The translations under genes were made by a program, and so were the position numbers. This document shows positions 56,104 through 56,704 of a DNA stretch of 56,704 bases, piece after piece (positions within the stretch are counted from its first letter, which is position 1; every line of letters begins with the position of its first letter). The DNA is from Acetobacteraceae bacterium. GTDB taxonomy: Bacteria; Pseudomonadota; Alphaproteobacteria; Acetobacterales; Acetobacteraceae. The notes beneath the pieces were generated by a model. It did not search any database. It was not told where the DNA came from and saw only the letters and a list, made by a program, of their open reading frames with translations. The stretch lies in NCBI GenBank assembly GCA_030041375.1, contig JASHOA010000041.1:1-56704 (forward strand), read 5' to 3'.

Positions 56104-56497
56104 GATGCCGTTTCTGGAGACCTGCCGAATGGAAGAGCGTGTTCGAATGATGCTGGACTACGATACGGGAAATGGAGCGTTTCGGAGTTGTGCCAGCGCT
56201 ACCGGGTCTGTCGAGATGCGTTCTATGAGTGGCGCCGGCGCTGAGACGGTGGTGAGCCGGATTGGTTCATGGATCGCTCGCATGCGCCCGCGCATTGTCC
56301 GCATCGGACGGATGCGGAACCGGCCGCAGCGGTAGTATCGGCGCGCCGCCGCTTTCCGCATTTGGGGCCGCGCAAATTGCTTGTGGTGCTGCGCCGGCAA
56401 GCGCCGGAGAAGCCCCGGCCGGCACCGTCGACGATGGGCGATCTTCTGTTCTGAAGGAGGCCGGACTGGTCGAGCCGGTTAGGCGCCGGCGGCTCTC
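56104..56497 (+). pseudogene. IS481 family transposase, degraded N-terminal part
   Basis: The start [20 protein letters not shown] resembles the IS481 opening (MPWKETxxMxERxxF). A frameshift near 56165 moves the expected [20 protein letters not shown] into another frame, which soon hits an in-frame TGA (after EWRRR). Further on, DRSHAPAHCPHRTDAEPAAA and FPHLGPRKLLVVLRR recover, then a 5-bp tandem duplication (TTCTGTTCTG near 56447-56451) shifts the frame before KEAGLVEPVRRRR. The catalytic integrase domain is absent. The remnant cannot be active. Confidence 0.85.
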
Positions 56498-56504
56498 GAT
56501 CAGG

Positions 56505-56704
56505 ATGCCGCGCCGGATCGAGGGGATCCCTCCCGCGCTCGCCGGTTGGCCGTCGCGGCTGGAGGCGGAGGGCGAGTGCCTCGTTTACGATTTCGACGCG
56601 AAAGCGCCGGACACCGGCATCCCGTGCCTGCTGCGAGACCGGGACGCTGCCGGGATCAACTATAACGATCTCGAAACCAGCCGCACCTCGCTCGAGGACA
56701 TCTT
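56505..56704 (+). pseudogene. ABC transporter ATPase, C-terminal fragment joined to IS481 remnant (runs off the window)
   Basis: An open frame to the window edge encodes LAGWPSRLEAEGECLVYDFD, APDTGIPCLLRDRDAAGINY and NDLETSRTSLEDIF. This is the typical C-terminal extension of ABC-2-type export ATPases (LxTxxSSLEDIF). The nucleotide-binding domain that should precede it is missing; instead the frame continues from the IS481 relic. The insertion or a deletion has therefore removed the 5' part of the gene. A downstream permease may follow outside the window. Confidence 0.75.

Overview
The window is high-GC, gene-dense DNA from an alphaproteobacterium, most probably Rhodospirillales/Acetobacteraceae. 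The basis is codon use, a complete alphaproteobacterial ccm operon, a two-subunit periplasmic sugar-acid dehydrogenase, many GTG/TTG starts and FixK/FNR-type operators. Species was not determined. No rRNA, CRISPR array or prophage was seen.

Layout. 0-9 kb: 3' end of an IS630-type insertion sequence abutting an MFS exporter, then a Tat-exported berberine-bridge-type flavoenzyme, a class IV aminotransferase, an orphan HExxH protein, two HAD phosphatases, an HpaI-type aldolase, a glyoxalase-fold protein and two exported proteins of unknown function. 10.3-17.7 kb: a compact 13-gene minus-strand operon with start/stop overlaps. It encodes a class I isoprenoid-synthase-like protein, a geranylgeranyl-reductase-like flavoprotein and eleven small proteins of unknown function, several ending in cysteine clusters (-CCC, -CGC, -GCCR). 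A perfect CRP-type palindrome lies upstream. This is the best candidate for an undescribed system. 18-25.7 kb: peroxiredoxin, sulfotransferase, SixA-type phosphatase, citrate synthase overlapping a signal-less HtrA-type protease, an AT-rich DnaA-box region and a glycerophosphodiesterase. 25.9-28.7 kb: a Cyc2-like cytochrome-porin, a small cytochrome c and a second CcmI-like protein behind an FNR/FixK-like box, suggesting an oxygen-controlled outer-membrane electron route. 29-39.5 kb: peptide-type ABC transporter with a DadA-like oxidase, an MFS carrier and a D-threonine/hydroxyaspartate aldolase. 39.5-48.3 kb: acetyl-CoA synthetase, EVE protein, slipin-NfeD pair, glyoxalase I, gluconate-dehydrogenase-like subunits and a ribbon-helix-helix protein. 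48.4-54.4 kb: ccmCDEFGHI followed by birA, which lacks a standard start codon. 54.5-56.7 kb: folD, yggT, tRNA-Ala(CGC), and a decayed IS481 element joined to an ABC ATPase fragment.

Scattered through the window is a 105-bp miniature element (three full-length copies and one truncated). It is bounded by TA within CTAG, as expected for an IS630-mobilised MITE, and its stem carries a compensatory base-pair change. Three copies, an unrelated 133-bp MITE and the IS630 end all sit exactly on the TAG stop codon of a gene. CTAG at stop codons therefore looks like the preferred landing site in this genome.
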